Shown piece by piece: positions 1-7,091 of a stretch of 24,702 nucleotides of DNA; position 1 is the stretch's first letter; each line of letters opens with the position of its first letter. Both the position numbers and the translations under genes were made by a program. The stretch is taken from positions 1 to 24,702 of the forward strand of contig DDEX01000012.1 in NCBI GenBank assembly GCA_002336845.1, read 5' to 3'. The notes under the pieces are model-generated. The model saw only the letters and a list, made by a program, of their open reading frames with translations. It was not told the DNA's origin and did not search any database. This stretch comes from Rhodobacteraceae bacterium UBA1943. Its GTDB lineage: Bacteria; Pseudomonadota; Alphaproteobacteria; Rhodobacterales; Rhodobacteraceae.

Positions 1-113
1 CCAAGAATGCCGACGATCGAGTTCAGCAAGGTGCCCAGGCTTTGGTTTTTCAGCACGGCGCCTGCGGCATTGCCGCCCAGCGCCCCTGCGATCAGTTGGA
101 TAATCAGTTCCAT
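1..113 (-). CDS. Small hydrophobic protein, C-terminus beyond window
   Basis: This gene is read on the minus strand from an ATG at 113 and runs off the left edge of the window. The visible 37 residues begin MELIIQLIAGALGGNAAGAV. They are rich in Gly, Ala, Leu and Ile, as in a small membrane-associated or glycine-zipper-like protein. A good ribosome binding site (AGAGGGA, the reverse complement of bases 121-127) sits just upstream and supports this start. It follows smpB after about 128 bp on the same strand, so it could be the last gene of that unit or have its own promoter. I cannot name a family and make no functional claim. The reading frame, start and ribosome binding site are seen directly; membrane association is inferred from composition. 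Confidence 0.65.
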   Translation of the reverse strand, partial: MELIIQLIAGALGGNAAGAVLKNQSLGTLLNSIVGIL

Positions 114-227
114 AAACTCGTCCCTCTTTCCCAAGGGTCCGCCGCACGGGACGGCCCATCCGACCTTGTTTTCCGCGTTTGCGGCGGTTCGGATAGGGGA
201 AACTGTGGCAAATTGTCACCGTTACGG

Positions 228-241
228 CAACAGTTCTGTTG
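228..241. repeat. Perfect 14-bp inverted repeat just after smpB stop
   Basis: The sequence CAACAG-TT-CTGTTG is a perfect 6-bp inverted repeat with a 2-base centre. It abuts the smpB stop codon (242-244). There is no run of T on the minus strand after it, so it does not look like an intrinsic terminator. It could be a protein-binding palindrome for the small gene at 1-113, an mRNA 3'-end stabiliser, or chance. Confidence 0.3.
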
Positions 242-721
242 TCAGCCCTGCGCGCCCTGCTTGAGCAGACGGGCCTTCTGGCGATCCCAGTCGCGTTTGG
301 CACTGGTCTCACGCTTGTCGGCCAGCTTCTTGCCCTTGGCGATGCCCAGTTTCAGTTTCACGATCCCGCGTTCATTGAAATAGAGGCGCAGGGGCACGAT
401 GGTCATGCCCTCACGCGCCGTGGCCGACCAAAGACGCGACAGCTCTTTGCGCGAGACGAGCAGCTTGCGCTTGCGGCGCTCCTCATGGCCCCAGGTCTTC
501 GCCTCGGCATAGGGGGCGATATAGCCGTTGATCAGCCATAACTCACCGCCCTCGACGCTTGCATAGCTGTCGGCGATGTTCGAACCGCCCCGGCGCAGGG
601 ATTTGACTTCGGAACCCAGCAGCACGATGCCCGCCTCGAGATCGCTCTCGATATGGTAATCGAAGCGCGCCCGCCGGTTTTCGGCGATAAGCTTGGAGTT
701 GGGATCGGATTTGGCCACCAT
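242..721 (-). CDS. smpB: SsrA-binding protein SmpB
   Basis: SmpB binds tmRNA (SsrA) and delivers it to stalled ribosomes for trans-translation, which tags the incomplete peptide for proteolysis. The 159-residue product matches the usual family length. It shows the expected N-terminus (AENRRARFDYHIE), the conserved GSEVKSLRRG block, the SYASVEGGELWLINGYIAPY strand region, and the basic C-terminal tail (GIAKGKKLADKRETSAKRDW) that folds in the mRNA channel. The same frame is open further upstream, but the family N-terminus begins at the ATG at 719-721, which I chose. It lies 35 bp after the EamA permease on the same strand and downstream of dapA, so it is probably part of a dapA-led transcript. 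No ssrA gene is visible in the window. Confidence 0.96.
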   Translation of the reverse strand: MVAKSDPNSKLIAENRRARFDYHIESDLEAGIVLLGSEVKSLRRGGSNIADSYASVEGGELWLINGYIAPYAEAKTWGHEERRKRKLLVSRKELSRLWSATAREGMTIVPLRLYFNERGIVKLKLGIAKGKKLADKRETSAKRDWDRQKARLLKQGAQG

Positions 722-756
722 GATCGCGCTGAGATAGGCGAGCGGGCGGCCAGAGT

Positions 757-1617
757 CTAGGCTCGACGGCGGGCCGTGGTCAGAATGAACAGCCCGCACA
801 ACACGATTACGGCGGAACCGATCAGCGTTGGCCCGTCCGGATGTTCGTGAAAGACCAGCGCCCCGATGATCATGGCAAAGACCAGCCGGGTATAGCGGAA
901 TGGTGTCACTGCCGACACATCGCCCATGCGCATCGCGGTTGTCAGGCAAGCATAGCCAAAGATGCCAAAGGTCGCGGCGCCGCACATCAGCAGCCAGCCA
1001 TGGGCATCAGGCAGCGCGGCATTGCCCTCCACCCCCAGAATGACCACACCAGAGATGCCCAGCATGGTAAACCCGGCCACCCCAAGCTGCGCATTCGACA
1101 GGGCGGGCGGCGCGGCGCGGGTTGCCAGATCGCGCCCGGCAAAGCCCAGCATCCCGGCAAGGGCCAGCAGAGATTGCGCGTCAAAACCTGAAAGACCGGG
1201 GCGCAGGATGACCAGCACGCCGACAAATCCCAGCAAAATGGCGAACCAACGTGCCAGACCGACCCTTTCGCCAAAGAGCACCGCTGCCCCCAGCACCACC
1301 ACCAAGGGCGTGGCCTGCAAAATCGCCGAGGCGACCGAGATCGGAATTAGCGCCAGCGCCAGCGCATAAAACAGCCGCCCCGCCACTTCGAACACCGACC
1401 GGACGGCCATGGTTTTCGACCATGCCGCACGCGGCACCGGCGCATCGCCCACCCGCAGCGCCACAGCGGAAAACCACGCCACCCCAGCCAGCCCCATGAA
1501 AATCAGAATCTGGCCCAGCGGCACGGTGGCAGAGGCGGCCTTTATAAAGCTGTCTTCCATGGCGAAGCCCGCCATGGAAATGGTCATGAAAAGGCTGCCA
1601 CGCTGGTTCGGGGTCAT
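757..1617 (-). CDS. EamA/DMT-family transporter (between dapA and smpB)
   Basis: This is a 286-residue integral inner-membrane protein of the drug/metabolite transporter superfamily. About ten hydrophobic segments are arranged as two EamA repeats. The first repeat ends in the typical motif FGERVGLARWFAILLGFVGV followed by LVILRPG. The second carries TPFRYTRLVFAMIIGALVF followed by a conserved HE pair near the C-terminus. Family members export amino acids, purines or other metabolites, but the substrate cannot be assigned here. The gene follows dapA after 48 bp containing a strong hairpin, and precedes smpB by 35 bp. It is clearly diverged from the two tandem EamA genes at 4642-6379, so it is not a recent copy of them. 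The start is the ATG at 1615-1617. Confidence 0.85.
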   Translation of the reverse strand: MTPNQRGSLFMTISMAGFAMEDSFIKAASATVPLGQILIFMGLAGVAWFSAVALRVGDAPVPRAAWSKTMAVRSVFEVAGRLFYALALALIPISVASAILQATPLVVVLGAAVLFGERVGLARWFAILLGFVGVLVILRPGLSGFDAQSLLALAGMLGFAGRDLATRAAPPALSNAQLGVAGFTMLGISGVVILGVEGNAALPDAHGWLLMCGAATFGIFGYACLTTAMRMGDVSAVTPFRYTRLVFAMIIGALVFHEHPDGPTLIGSAVIVLCGLFILTTARRRA

Positions 1618-1637
1618 GGGGTCCGCCGGAAAGAAGC

Positions 1638-1658
1638 GGGCGGGCCTAACGCCCGCCC
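1638..1658 (-). terminator. GC-rich hairpin after dapA (terminator or attenuator)
   Basis: A perfect 8-bp stem (GGGCGGGC / GCCCGCCC) with a 5-base loop lies 7 bp beyond the dapA stop codon. On the minus strand it is followed by a weak pyrimidine run (GCTTCTTTCC), so it could be a partial intrinsic terminator. Because two more genes follow on the same strand, it may separate dapA expression from the EamA and smpB genes or stabilise the dapA mRNA end. Stem and loop are seen directly; the role is inferred. Confidence 0.55.
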
Positions 1659-1665
1659 CGAGGTA

Positions 1666-2538
1666 TCAGATCAGGCCCGCATGGCGCATCGCGGCCTTGA
1701 TCTTGTCCTTGGTGCCATCGGTCAGGCCGACCAGCGGCAGGCGCACCTCTTCGGAACACAGGCCAAGGACCGACAGCGCATATTTCGCGCCGACCAGACC
1801 GGGTTCGATGAAAATGGCCTCGTGCAGCGGCATCAGGCGATCCTGATAGGCCAGCGCGGTTGCATAATCGCCGCGCAGCGTCGCCTCCTGGAATTCGGCG
1901 CACAGCTTTGGCGCCACGTTCGCCGTGACCGAAATGCAGCCCACACCGCCATGGGCGTTGAAACCCAACGCAGTCGCATCCTCGCCCGACAACTGGATGA
2001 AATCGGGGCCGCAGGTCATGCGCTGCTGGCTGACGCGTTCGATCTTGCCGGTCGCATCCTTGACCCCCACGATGCGCGGCAGTCTGGCCAGCTCGCCCAT
2101 CGTCGCAGGCGTCATATCCACGACCGAGCGGCCGGGAATGTTGTAAATGATGATCGGCAGGTCGGCCGCGTCATGCATCGCCGTGAAATGAGCGATCATC
2201 CCCGCCTGCGTCGGCTTGTTGTAATAGGGCGTAACAACCAGCGCAGCATTGGCCCCAGCCTTCTTGGCGTGCTGGATCAGGCCCACGCCCTCTGCTGTGG
2301 CGTTGGACCCTGCGCCCGCGATCACCGGCACGCGACCCGCCGCGGCCTTGACAACCGCCTCGATCACCGCGCCATGTTCTTCATGACTTAGCGTCGGGCT
2401 TTCGCCGGTGGTGCCGACGGGCACAAGGCCGTGGCTACCTTGGGCGATATGCCAATCCACCAGTTTTTTCAGCGTGTCAAAGTCCACAGCGCCGTTCTTG
2501 AACGGCGTGATCAGGGCTGGAAGGGATCCCTTGAACAT
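1666..2538 (-). CDS. dapA: 4-hydroxy-tetrahydrodipicolinate synthase
   Basis: DapA condenses pyruvate with aspartate semialdehyde. This is the first committed step to diaminopimelate (peptidoglycan) and lysine, and it occurs in the cytoplasm. The 290-residue product has normal length and all key residues of the (beta/alpha)8 fold: the GTTGES loop with T43-T44, Y106 in the VTPYYNKP motif, Y132 in the YNIPGR motif with R137, and the Schiff-base lysine K160 in VGVKDAT. The ATG at 2536-2538 is preceded by a strong ribosome binding site (AGGAGA, the reverse complement of 2547-2552) at 8-base spacing. The gene is divergent from the lytic transglycosylase gene slt, another cell-wall function. Dihydrodipicolinate-synthase-like aldolases share the fold, but the complete residue set and the smpB neighbourhood favour true DapA. 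Confidence 0.97.
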   Translation of the reverse strand: MFKGSLPALITPFKNGAVDFDTLKKLVDWHIAQGSHGLVPVGTTGESPTLSHEEHGAVIEAVVKAAAGRVPVIAGAGSNATAEGVGLIQHAKKAGANAALVVTPYYNKPTQAGMIAHFTAMHDAADLPIIIYNIPGRSVVDMTPATMGELARLPRIVGVKDATGKIERVSQQRMTCGPDFIQLSGEDATALGFNAHGGVGCISVTANVAPKLCAEFQEATLRGDYATALAYQDRLMPLHEAIFIEPGLVGAKYALSVLGLCSEEVRLPLVGLTDGTKDKIKAAMRHAGLI

Positions 2539-2689
2539 GACGCGCTTCTCCTTGAGATATGGGCAGACTCGCCCTCTGCAAACGTGCCCTGACTAACGGA
2601 GAGCGCCGGGCTTGCCAAGCGCCGGTTGGCGCCGCTGCTAACGGGCTTGTGGCTTGCCCGCACGCGCCGGGTAAGGCAGGATTGCGGGC
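2539..2689. promoter_or_regulatory. Divergent dapA / slt intergenic region
   Basis: These 151 bp separate the divergent starts of dapA and slt and must carry the promoter for dapA and probably one for slt. I found no convincing -35/-10 pair. An inverted repeat, GCCAA-(7)-TTGGC at 2614-2630, is flanked by overlapping GCGCC/GGCGC segments and could form a hairpin or an operator. The slt start has only a weak upstream AGGA (2678-2681). Confidence 0.35.
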
Positions 2690-4645
2690 ATGAGCAGGAC
2701 GATAACGATAATCAGGTCCGCCCTTTTGTCATTCGGCCTTCTGGCCGCCCCCTTGCCCGCCCCGGCGGATGAGTTGGGCAGCCTTAAAGACGGCTTGCAG
2801 GCGGCGGCGGCACAGGACTGGGACCGGCTTCTGGCCGATATGCCCAGCGCGGGTGCCATCGGCGGCGACATTCTGCGCTGGCAATGGCTGCGCGCGGGCA
2901 AGGGTCGGCTGGGCGACTATGAGGATTTTCTGGCACGGCGGTCCGATTGGCCCGGTCTGGCGCTGTTGAAAGAAAAGGGCGAGGAGGCGGCGGCACGGTC
3001 CACCGACCCGGCCCGTGTCATCGCCTATTTCGGCAAGGGCGCGCCGAAGACCGGCAAGGGCGCCGTGGCACTGGTGCGGGCGCTGATGCAGGCAGACCGG
3101 CCCGCACAGGCCGAACAGGCGGCGTTTGACGCCTGGGTCGGGCTGGAATTCGATGCCGAGGACGAGGCCGCGCTGATGGCGCTGCAAGGTGACGCCCTGT
3201 CGGTCGCGCATGAGGCGCGGCTCGACAACATTCTGTGGGAGGGCGGCCGTCTGGCCGAGGCGCAGCGCATGCTGCCCCGCGTCAGCCCCGATTTTCGCGC
3301 GCTGGCCGAGGCGCGGATCGCGCTGGCCCAGGGCGCGGACGGCGTGAACAGCCTGATCGCCAAGGTTCCGCCGAACATGCAGACCGATGCGGGCCTGGCC
3401 TATGACCGTTTCATCTGGCGGATGAAGCGCGATATGTATGACGGCGCGGCAGAACTGATCGTGCAACGCAGCGACAGCGCCCAGCACCTTGGCCGCCCCG
3501 AGGCCTGGGCCGAACGCCGCGCGCTTTTGGCGCGCAAGATGATGCGGGACGGTTCCCCCAAGACGGCCTACAAGATCGCCTCTCGCCACGATCTTTCGGG
3601 CGGACAATCCTATGCCGATCTGGAGTTCCTGTCGGGCTTCATCGCCCTGCGCAAGCTTAACGATCCTGCCCGCGCGCTGAAGCATTTCGACCGGCTGAAG
3701 GCCGCAGTTGGCACGCCAATCAGCCTGTCGCGCGCCGACTATTGGCGGGGCCGTGCGCTGGAGGCGGCCGGCGATACCGCCGGGGCCAAGGCTGCTTATC
3801 GCGCGGCAGCACAATACCAGACCGCCTATTACGGCCTGCTTGCGTCGGAGAAACTGGGCCAAAGCCTTGACCCCTCTCTGATCGATGTCGGCACGGCGGG
3901 GCCGGGCTGGAAAACCGCCGGGTTCGCCGGGTCTTCGGTTCTGGCGGCGGGGCGTTTGCTGGATCAGGCGGGCGACCGCACGACAGCGAAGCGGTTCTTC
4001 CTGCAACTGGCCGAAGGGCTGGATGCGACCGGCCTGCAGCAACTGGCCGATCTGGCGCTGCGCCTGGATGAACCCCACATCGCCCTGCTGGTCGCCAAGC
4101 AGGCGGCGGAACGCGGCATCATCCTGCCCCGCGCCTATTTCCCGGTGCCCGAGATGGTGCCCGGCGAATTGCCGGTCAGCCGCGCGCTGGCGCTGGCCAT
4201 CTCGCGCCGCGAAAGCGAGTTTGATCCCGGCGCGCAAAGCAAGGCGGGCGCGCGCGGACTGATGCAGGTGATGCCCGAAACCGCCAAGCGTGTGGCAGGC
4301 ACGCTGGGGCTGGATCATACCAATGCCCGGCTGACAACCGACCCGGCCTATAACGTAACCATCGGCTCGGCCTATCTGGCGAAGATGCTGGATGAATTCG
4401 GCCCCTCGGTCGCCTTGATCGCCGCAGGCTATAACGCCGGGCCGGGGCGGCCGCGCAAGTGGATGGCAGAGTTCGGCGACCCGCGGATGCCACAGGTCGA
4501 TGTGGTCGATTGGGTGGAAACCATCCCCTTTGCCGAAACCCGCACCTATGTGATGCGGGTGGCGGAAGGTGTGGTGATCTATCGCCAGCGGCTCAAAGGT
4601 GTGGCCAGCCCGATCAGGATTACGTCAGAGTTGAAGGGCGGTTAG
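2690..4645 (+). CDS. Soluble lytic murein transglycosylase (Slt-type)
   Basis: This enzyme cleaves the MurNAc-GlcNAc bond of peptidoglycan with formation of 1,6-anhydro-MurNAc, acting in the periplasm during wall turnover. The 651-residue product starts with a signal peptide ending near residue 27 (APLPAPA). A long alpha-helical, TPR-like superhelix follows (about 30-480), as in Slt70. The C-terminal SLT/lysozyme-like domain (about 490-630) has the catalytic glutamate E508 in ISRRESEFDPGAQS, then GARGLMQVMPETA and the AAGYNAGPGRP motif. Length and architecture fit the Slt70 family. The gene is divergent from dapA. Its TAG stop overlaps the TAA stop of the convergent EamA gene by two bases (TTAG at 4642-4645). 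The alternating antisense frames here are shadows. Confidence 0.93.
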   Translation: MSRTITIIRSALLSFGLLAAPLPAPADELGSLKDGLQAAAAQDWDRLLADMPSAGAIGGDILRWQWLRAGKGRLGDYEDFLARRSDWPGLALLKEKGEEAAARSTDPARVIAYFGKGAPKTGKGAVALVRALMQADRPAQAEQAAFDAWVGLEFDAEDEAALMALQGDALSVAHEARLDNILWEGGRLAEAQRMLPRVSPDFRALAEARIALAQGADGVNSLIAKVPPNMQTDAGLAYDRFIWRMKRDMYDGAAELIVQRSDSAQHLGRPEAWAERRALLARKMMRDGSPKTAYKIASRHDLSGGQSYADLEFLSGFIALRKLNDPARALKHFDRLKAAVGTPISLSRADYWRGRALEAAGDTAGAKAAYRAAAQYQTAYYGLLASEKLGQSLDPSLIDVGTAGPGWKTAGFAGSSVLAAGRLLDQAGDRTTAKRFFLQLAEGLDATGLQQLADLALRLDEPHIALLVAKQAAERGIILPRAYFPVPEMVPGELPVSRALALAISRRESEFDPGAQSKAGARGLMQVMPETAKRVAGTLGLDHTNARLTTDPAYNVTIGSAYLAKMLDEFGPSVALIAAGYNAGPGRPRKWMAEFGDPRMPQVDVVDWVETIPFAETRTYVMRVAEGVVIYRQRLKGVASPIRITSELKGG

Positions 4646-5517
4646 CCCCCTTTGGCGCGCAACCGGGCCCGCCACAGCGTGAACAGCCCCGCCCCCACCA
4701 CGATTGCCGCGCCGACCGCCACGTTCGGGCGCAGGGTTTCGTGGAAGAAGAACAGGCCCAGACCAGAAATCCAGACCAGTTGCAGATAGGCAAAGGGCTG
4801 CACCGCGCTGGCCTCGGCCACGGCATAGCATCTGATCAGCAGCCAGTGGCCCAGCATCGCGGTGCAGCACAGCGATGCCATGAACAGCCAGTCGCCGCCC
4901 GTCATCGGTTGCCAATGCGCAAGGCCAAAGGGAGTCATGCCGATCGCGCCGACGATTCCCGTCCAGAAGAAACTGACTGCGGCGCTGTCGCCCCGCGCCA
5001 CATAGCGCGTCAGCAAACCATAAACCGCAAACATCAGCGCCGAGACAAAGGGCAACAGCGCCCAGGGCGAAAACACCCCCACCCCCGGTTGCAGGATGAT
5101 CAGCACGCCCAGAAAGCCGATGCCAATGGCCGTCCAGCGCCGCCAGCCGACCTTTTCGCCAAGAATGGGGCCGGACAAGGCCGCAACCAGCAGCGGATAG
5201 GCGGTAAAGACGGCATGGGTTTCGATCAGGCCCAGCTTGACGAAGGCGACGACCATCAGACAGATCTCGACGATCAGCAGCAGCCCGCGAATGATCTGCA
5301 ACAGCGGATAGCGGGTCTGCACCGCGGCCCGGATACCGCCGGGGCTGCGCATGGCCAGCAGGGTGACGAAAATCGCGAAGGCCCAATACCGCAGCATCAC
5401 CACCATATAGACGCTGTAGTTGGTGCCCAGATGGCTGGACACCCCGTCCTGTGCCGCAAAAACCAGCGTGGTCAGCACCATCAGGATGATGCCAAGGCGG
5501 GTGTTCTGTTCAGCCAT
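4642..5517 (-). CDS. EamA/DMT-family transporter, tandem copy 1
   Basis: This is a 291-residue inner-membrane permease with about ten hydrophobic segments and two EamA repeats. Signature stretches are MVVMLRYWAFAIFV, LSGPILGEK with GFLGVLIILQPG closing repeat 1, and AEASAVQPFAYLQLVW in repeat 2. It is plainly a paralogue of the next gene upstream on the same strand (5510-6379), sharing blocks such as MVVMLRYW, RAAVQT, GLIE(T/S)HAVF and ASAVQPFAYLQ. Its ATG (5515-5517) lies inside the end of that gene, an 8-base overlap, so the two are probably translationally coupled. Substrate is unknown. The stop overlaps the convergent slt stop. Confidence 0.87.
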   Translation of the reverse strand: MAEQNTRLGIILMVLTTLVFAAQDGVSSHLGTNYSVYMVVMLRYWAFAIFVTLLAMRSPGGIRAAVQTRYPLLQIIRGLLLIVEICLMVVAFVKLGLIETHAVFTAYPLLVAALSGPILGEKVGWRRWTAIGIGFLGVLIILQPGVGVFSPWALLPFVSALMFAVYGLLTRYVARGDSAAVSFFWTGIVGAIGMTPFGLAHWQPMTGGDWLFMASLCCTAMLGHWLLIRCYAVAEASAVQPFAYLQLVWISGLGLFFFHETLRPNVAVGAAIVVGAGLFTLWRARLRAKGG

Positions 5518-6379
5518 GGGCCGGTTTCCTTTCCGATGTCAGGGCAAACAGCCCTGCCGTCACGACGATGGCCACGCCGAGGGCAACGGCCGGAGCAAGA
5601 TGTTCGCCGTAAACCACCACTCCGATCACGCTGACGAAGACGATCTGCAAATATGCAAAGGGCTGCACGGCACTGGCCTCTGCCGCCTCATAGGTTTTCA
5701 GCATCAGCCAGTTCGACGCCACCGCCGTCGCCGCATAGGCCCCGATCAACAGCCAGTCGAATGGCGCCACCGCCTGCCAGTTCGGCAGGCCCAGAACGGT
5801 CATCAAAGCGGCGCCGAAAATCGTTGGCCAGAAGAAATTGGGAAAACTGCGCTCTACCCCCGCCGTCAGCCGGGTCAGTACGCTGTAAAGCGCGAACAGC
5901 GTTGCCGAGGCCAGAGGCAGCAGTGCCTGCCAGGAAAATACGCCGCCGCCGGGCCGCAAGATGATCAGCACGCCCAGCAGCCCCAGCCCCACCGCCAGCC
6001 AGCGGCGCGGAGTAATGGTTTCACCCAGAACGGGGCCGGACAGCGCCACCACGATCAGCGGACAGACCGCAAAGACTGCGTGGCTTTCGATCAGCCCGAT
6101 CAGTGTATAGCCCCAGACGATGATGACGATCTCGGCCACCAGAAGCAGGCCGCGCAGCGCGTGCAGCGGCAGGCGCGTGGTCTGCACCGCCGCGCGAAAG
6201 CCCTCGGGCCTGCGCAGGGCCAGAACCAGCACGAAGCCCGCAAAGACCCAGTAGCGCAGCATCACCACCATCAGCGTGTTGTAGGTTTCCGCCAAATGGC
6301 GCGAAAACCCGTCCTGACAGGCAAAGGCAAAGACCGTGGCCACCATCAGCCAGATGCCGCGGCGATTGTCTTTCGTCAT
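5510..6379 (-). CDS. EamA/DMT-family transporter, tandem copy 2
   Basis: This is a 289-residue inner-membrane permease of the same subfamily as its downstream neighbour. It shows CQDGFSRHLAETYNTLMVV at the N-terminus, LSGPVLGE and GLLGVLIILRPGGGVFSWQ at the end of repeat 1, and AEASAVQPFAYLQIVFVSV in repeat 2. The start ATG (6377-6379) overlaps the stop codon of mnmD in an ATGA arrangement, which is a classic translational-coupling junction. The gene therefore sits in an mnmD-eamA-eamA unit. The two permeases probably arose by tandem duplication. They could work separately or as a pair; small DMT proteins sometimes form heterodimers, but 10-segment EamA proteins usually do not need a partner. 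Substrate cannot be assigned. Confidence 0.87.
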   Translation of the reverse strand: MTKDNRRGIWLMVATVFAFACQDGFSRHLAETYNTLMVVMLRYWVFAGFVLVLALRRPEGFRAAVQTTRLPLHALRGLLLVAEIVIIVWGYTLIGLIESHAVFAVCPLIVVALSGPVLGETITPRRWLAVGLGLLGVLIILRPGGGVFSWQALLPLASATLFALYSVLTRLTAGVERSFPNFFWPTIFGAALMTVLGLPNWQAVAPFDWLLIGAYAATAVASNWLMLKTYEAAEASAVQPFAYLQIVFVSVIGVVVYGEHLAPAVALGVAIVVTAGLFALTSERKPAHG

Positions 6380-7044
6380 TGCAGCAGTCCGGCCGACATA
6401 TGGCGTTTGGTGCCAAAGCCGGGCTGGCGACTGACCAAAAACCCCGCCGCCGCCAGCGCGCGACGCACATGGCCTGCGGCGGTATAGGTTGCAAAGCTGC
6501 CGCCGGATGCAGTGTGCCGGGCAACCTCGGTCATCAGGGCATCATTCCACAATTCGGGGTTCCTGGCAGGCGAAAACCCATCAAGGAACCAGGCATCGGC
6601 ACGCCCCGCCCAGTCGGGCAGGGTCTTGCGCGCATCCCCGATGACCACCTCGACCGCAATGCCGCCCAGGGTAAAGCGGCGCTGTCCCGTCGCCCATGCC
6701 GTCAAAAAGGGCGCCGCCACCGCTTCCACCTCGGGAAAGGCGGTCAGGGCACGGGCGATTTCATCGGCGGTCAGGGGAAATGCCTCGAAACTGGTATAGC
6801 GGATCGACAGGCCGGGGGGCAGCGCCAGCAGCACCGCCAGCAGGTTCAATCCGGTGCCAAAACCCAACTCGGCAATCTGGAATCCATCGCGGAACCGTGC
6901 GGGCAGGCCATTGCCCGTAAGAAACACATGCCGGGTTTCTGCCAGACCATTGGCGATCGAGAAATACGGATCGTCAAAGCGGCGCGAAACCGGAATGACG
7001 CCGTCGCGCCATTCAAGCCCTTCGCCCTGTTCGCCGCCGGTCAT
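6376..7044 (-). CDS. mnmD: tRNA U34 5-methylaminomethyl-2-thiouridine methyltransferase MnmD (stand-alone)
   Basis: This SAM-dependent enzyme performs the final methylation giving mnm5(s2)U at the wobble position of certain tRNAs. In E. coli it is the N-terminal half of bifunctional MnmC; here it is a separate 222-residue protein. The SAM-binding motif I is FQIAELGFGTGLN (residues 55-67). The family-defining motif DAWFLDGFSPARNPELW covers residues 150-166. The N-terminal substrate region reads RFDDPYFS. I chose the ATG at 7042-7044; an in-frame ATG 30 bases upstream (7072-7074) would add ten residues and is possible. Divergent from it, 47 bp away, is an FAD oxidoreductase resembling the other half of MnmC. 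It leads an operon with two EamA permeases. Confidence 0.9.
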   Translation of the reverse strand: MTGGEQGEGLEWRDGVIPVSRRFDDPYFSIANGLAETRHVFLTGNGLPARFRDGFQIAELGFGTGLNLLAVLLALPPGLSIRYTSFEAFPLTADEIARALTAFPEVEAVAAPFLTAWATGQRRFTLGGIAVEVVIGDARKTLPDWAGRADAWFLDGFSPARNPELWNDALMTEVARHTASGGSFATYTAAGHVRRALAAAGFLVSRQPGFGTKRHMSAGLLQ

Positions 7045-7091
7045 TTCGCCTATCCCTGTCCGCGCGCGGACCATGGGGAAGGCGGCGGGGA
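7045..7091. promoter_or_regulatory. 47-bp divergent mnmD / FAD-oxidoreductase spacer
   Basis: The whole gap between the divergent starts is only 47 bp, so the promoters must overlap or lie inside the coding ends. I saw no clear promoter boxes. If mnmD starts at the alternative upstream ATG (7072-7074), the gap shrinks to 17 bp. A purine-rich GGGGAAGGCGGCGGGGA stretch (7075-7091) serves as ribosome binding region for the plus-strand gene. Confidence 0.35.

Noticed and set aside
242..721. tmRNA gene (ssrA) next to smpB
   Set aside because: The flanking intergenic sequences are too short and show no tRNA-like ends or tag-peptide frame.
2729..4318. 529-codon minus-strand frame opposite the lytic transglycosylase
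   Set aside because: The sense frame has a signal peptide and catalytic SLT motifs. The antisense product has no recognisable domain and a composition typical of shadow frames.
4459..5634. 391-codon plus-strand frame across the slt end and the EamA gene
   Set aside because: It overlaps two confidently assigned genes, and its product is Gln/Asp/His-rich, which is characteristic of the reverse complement of membrane-protein genes.
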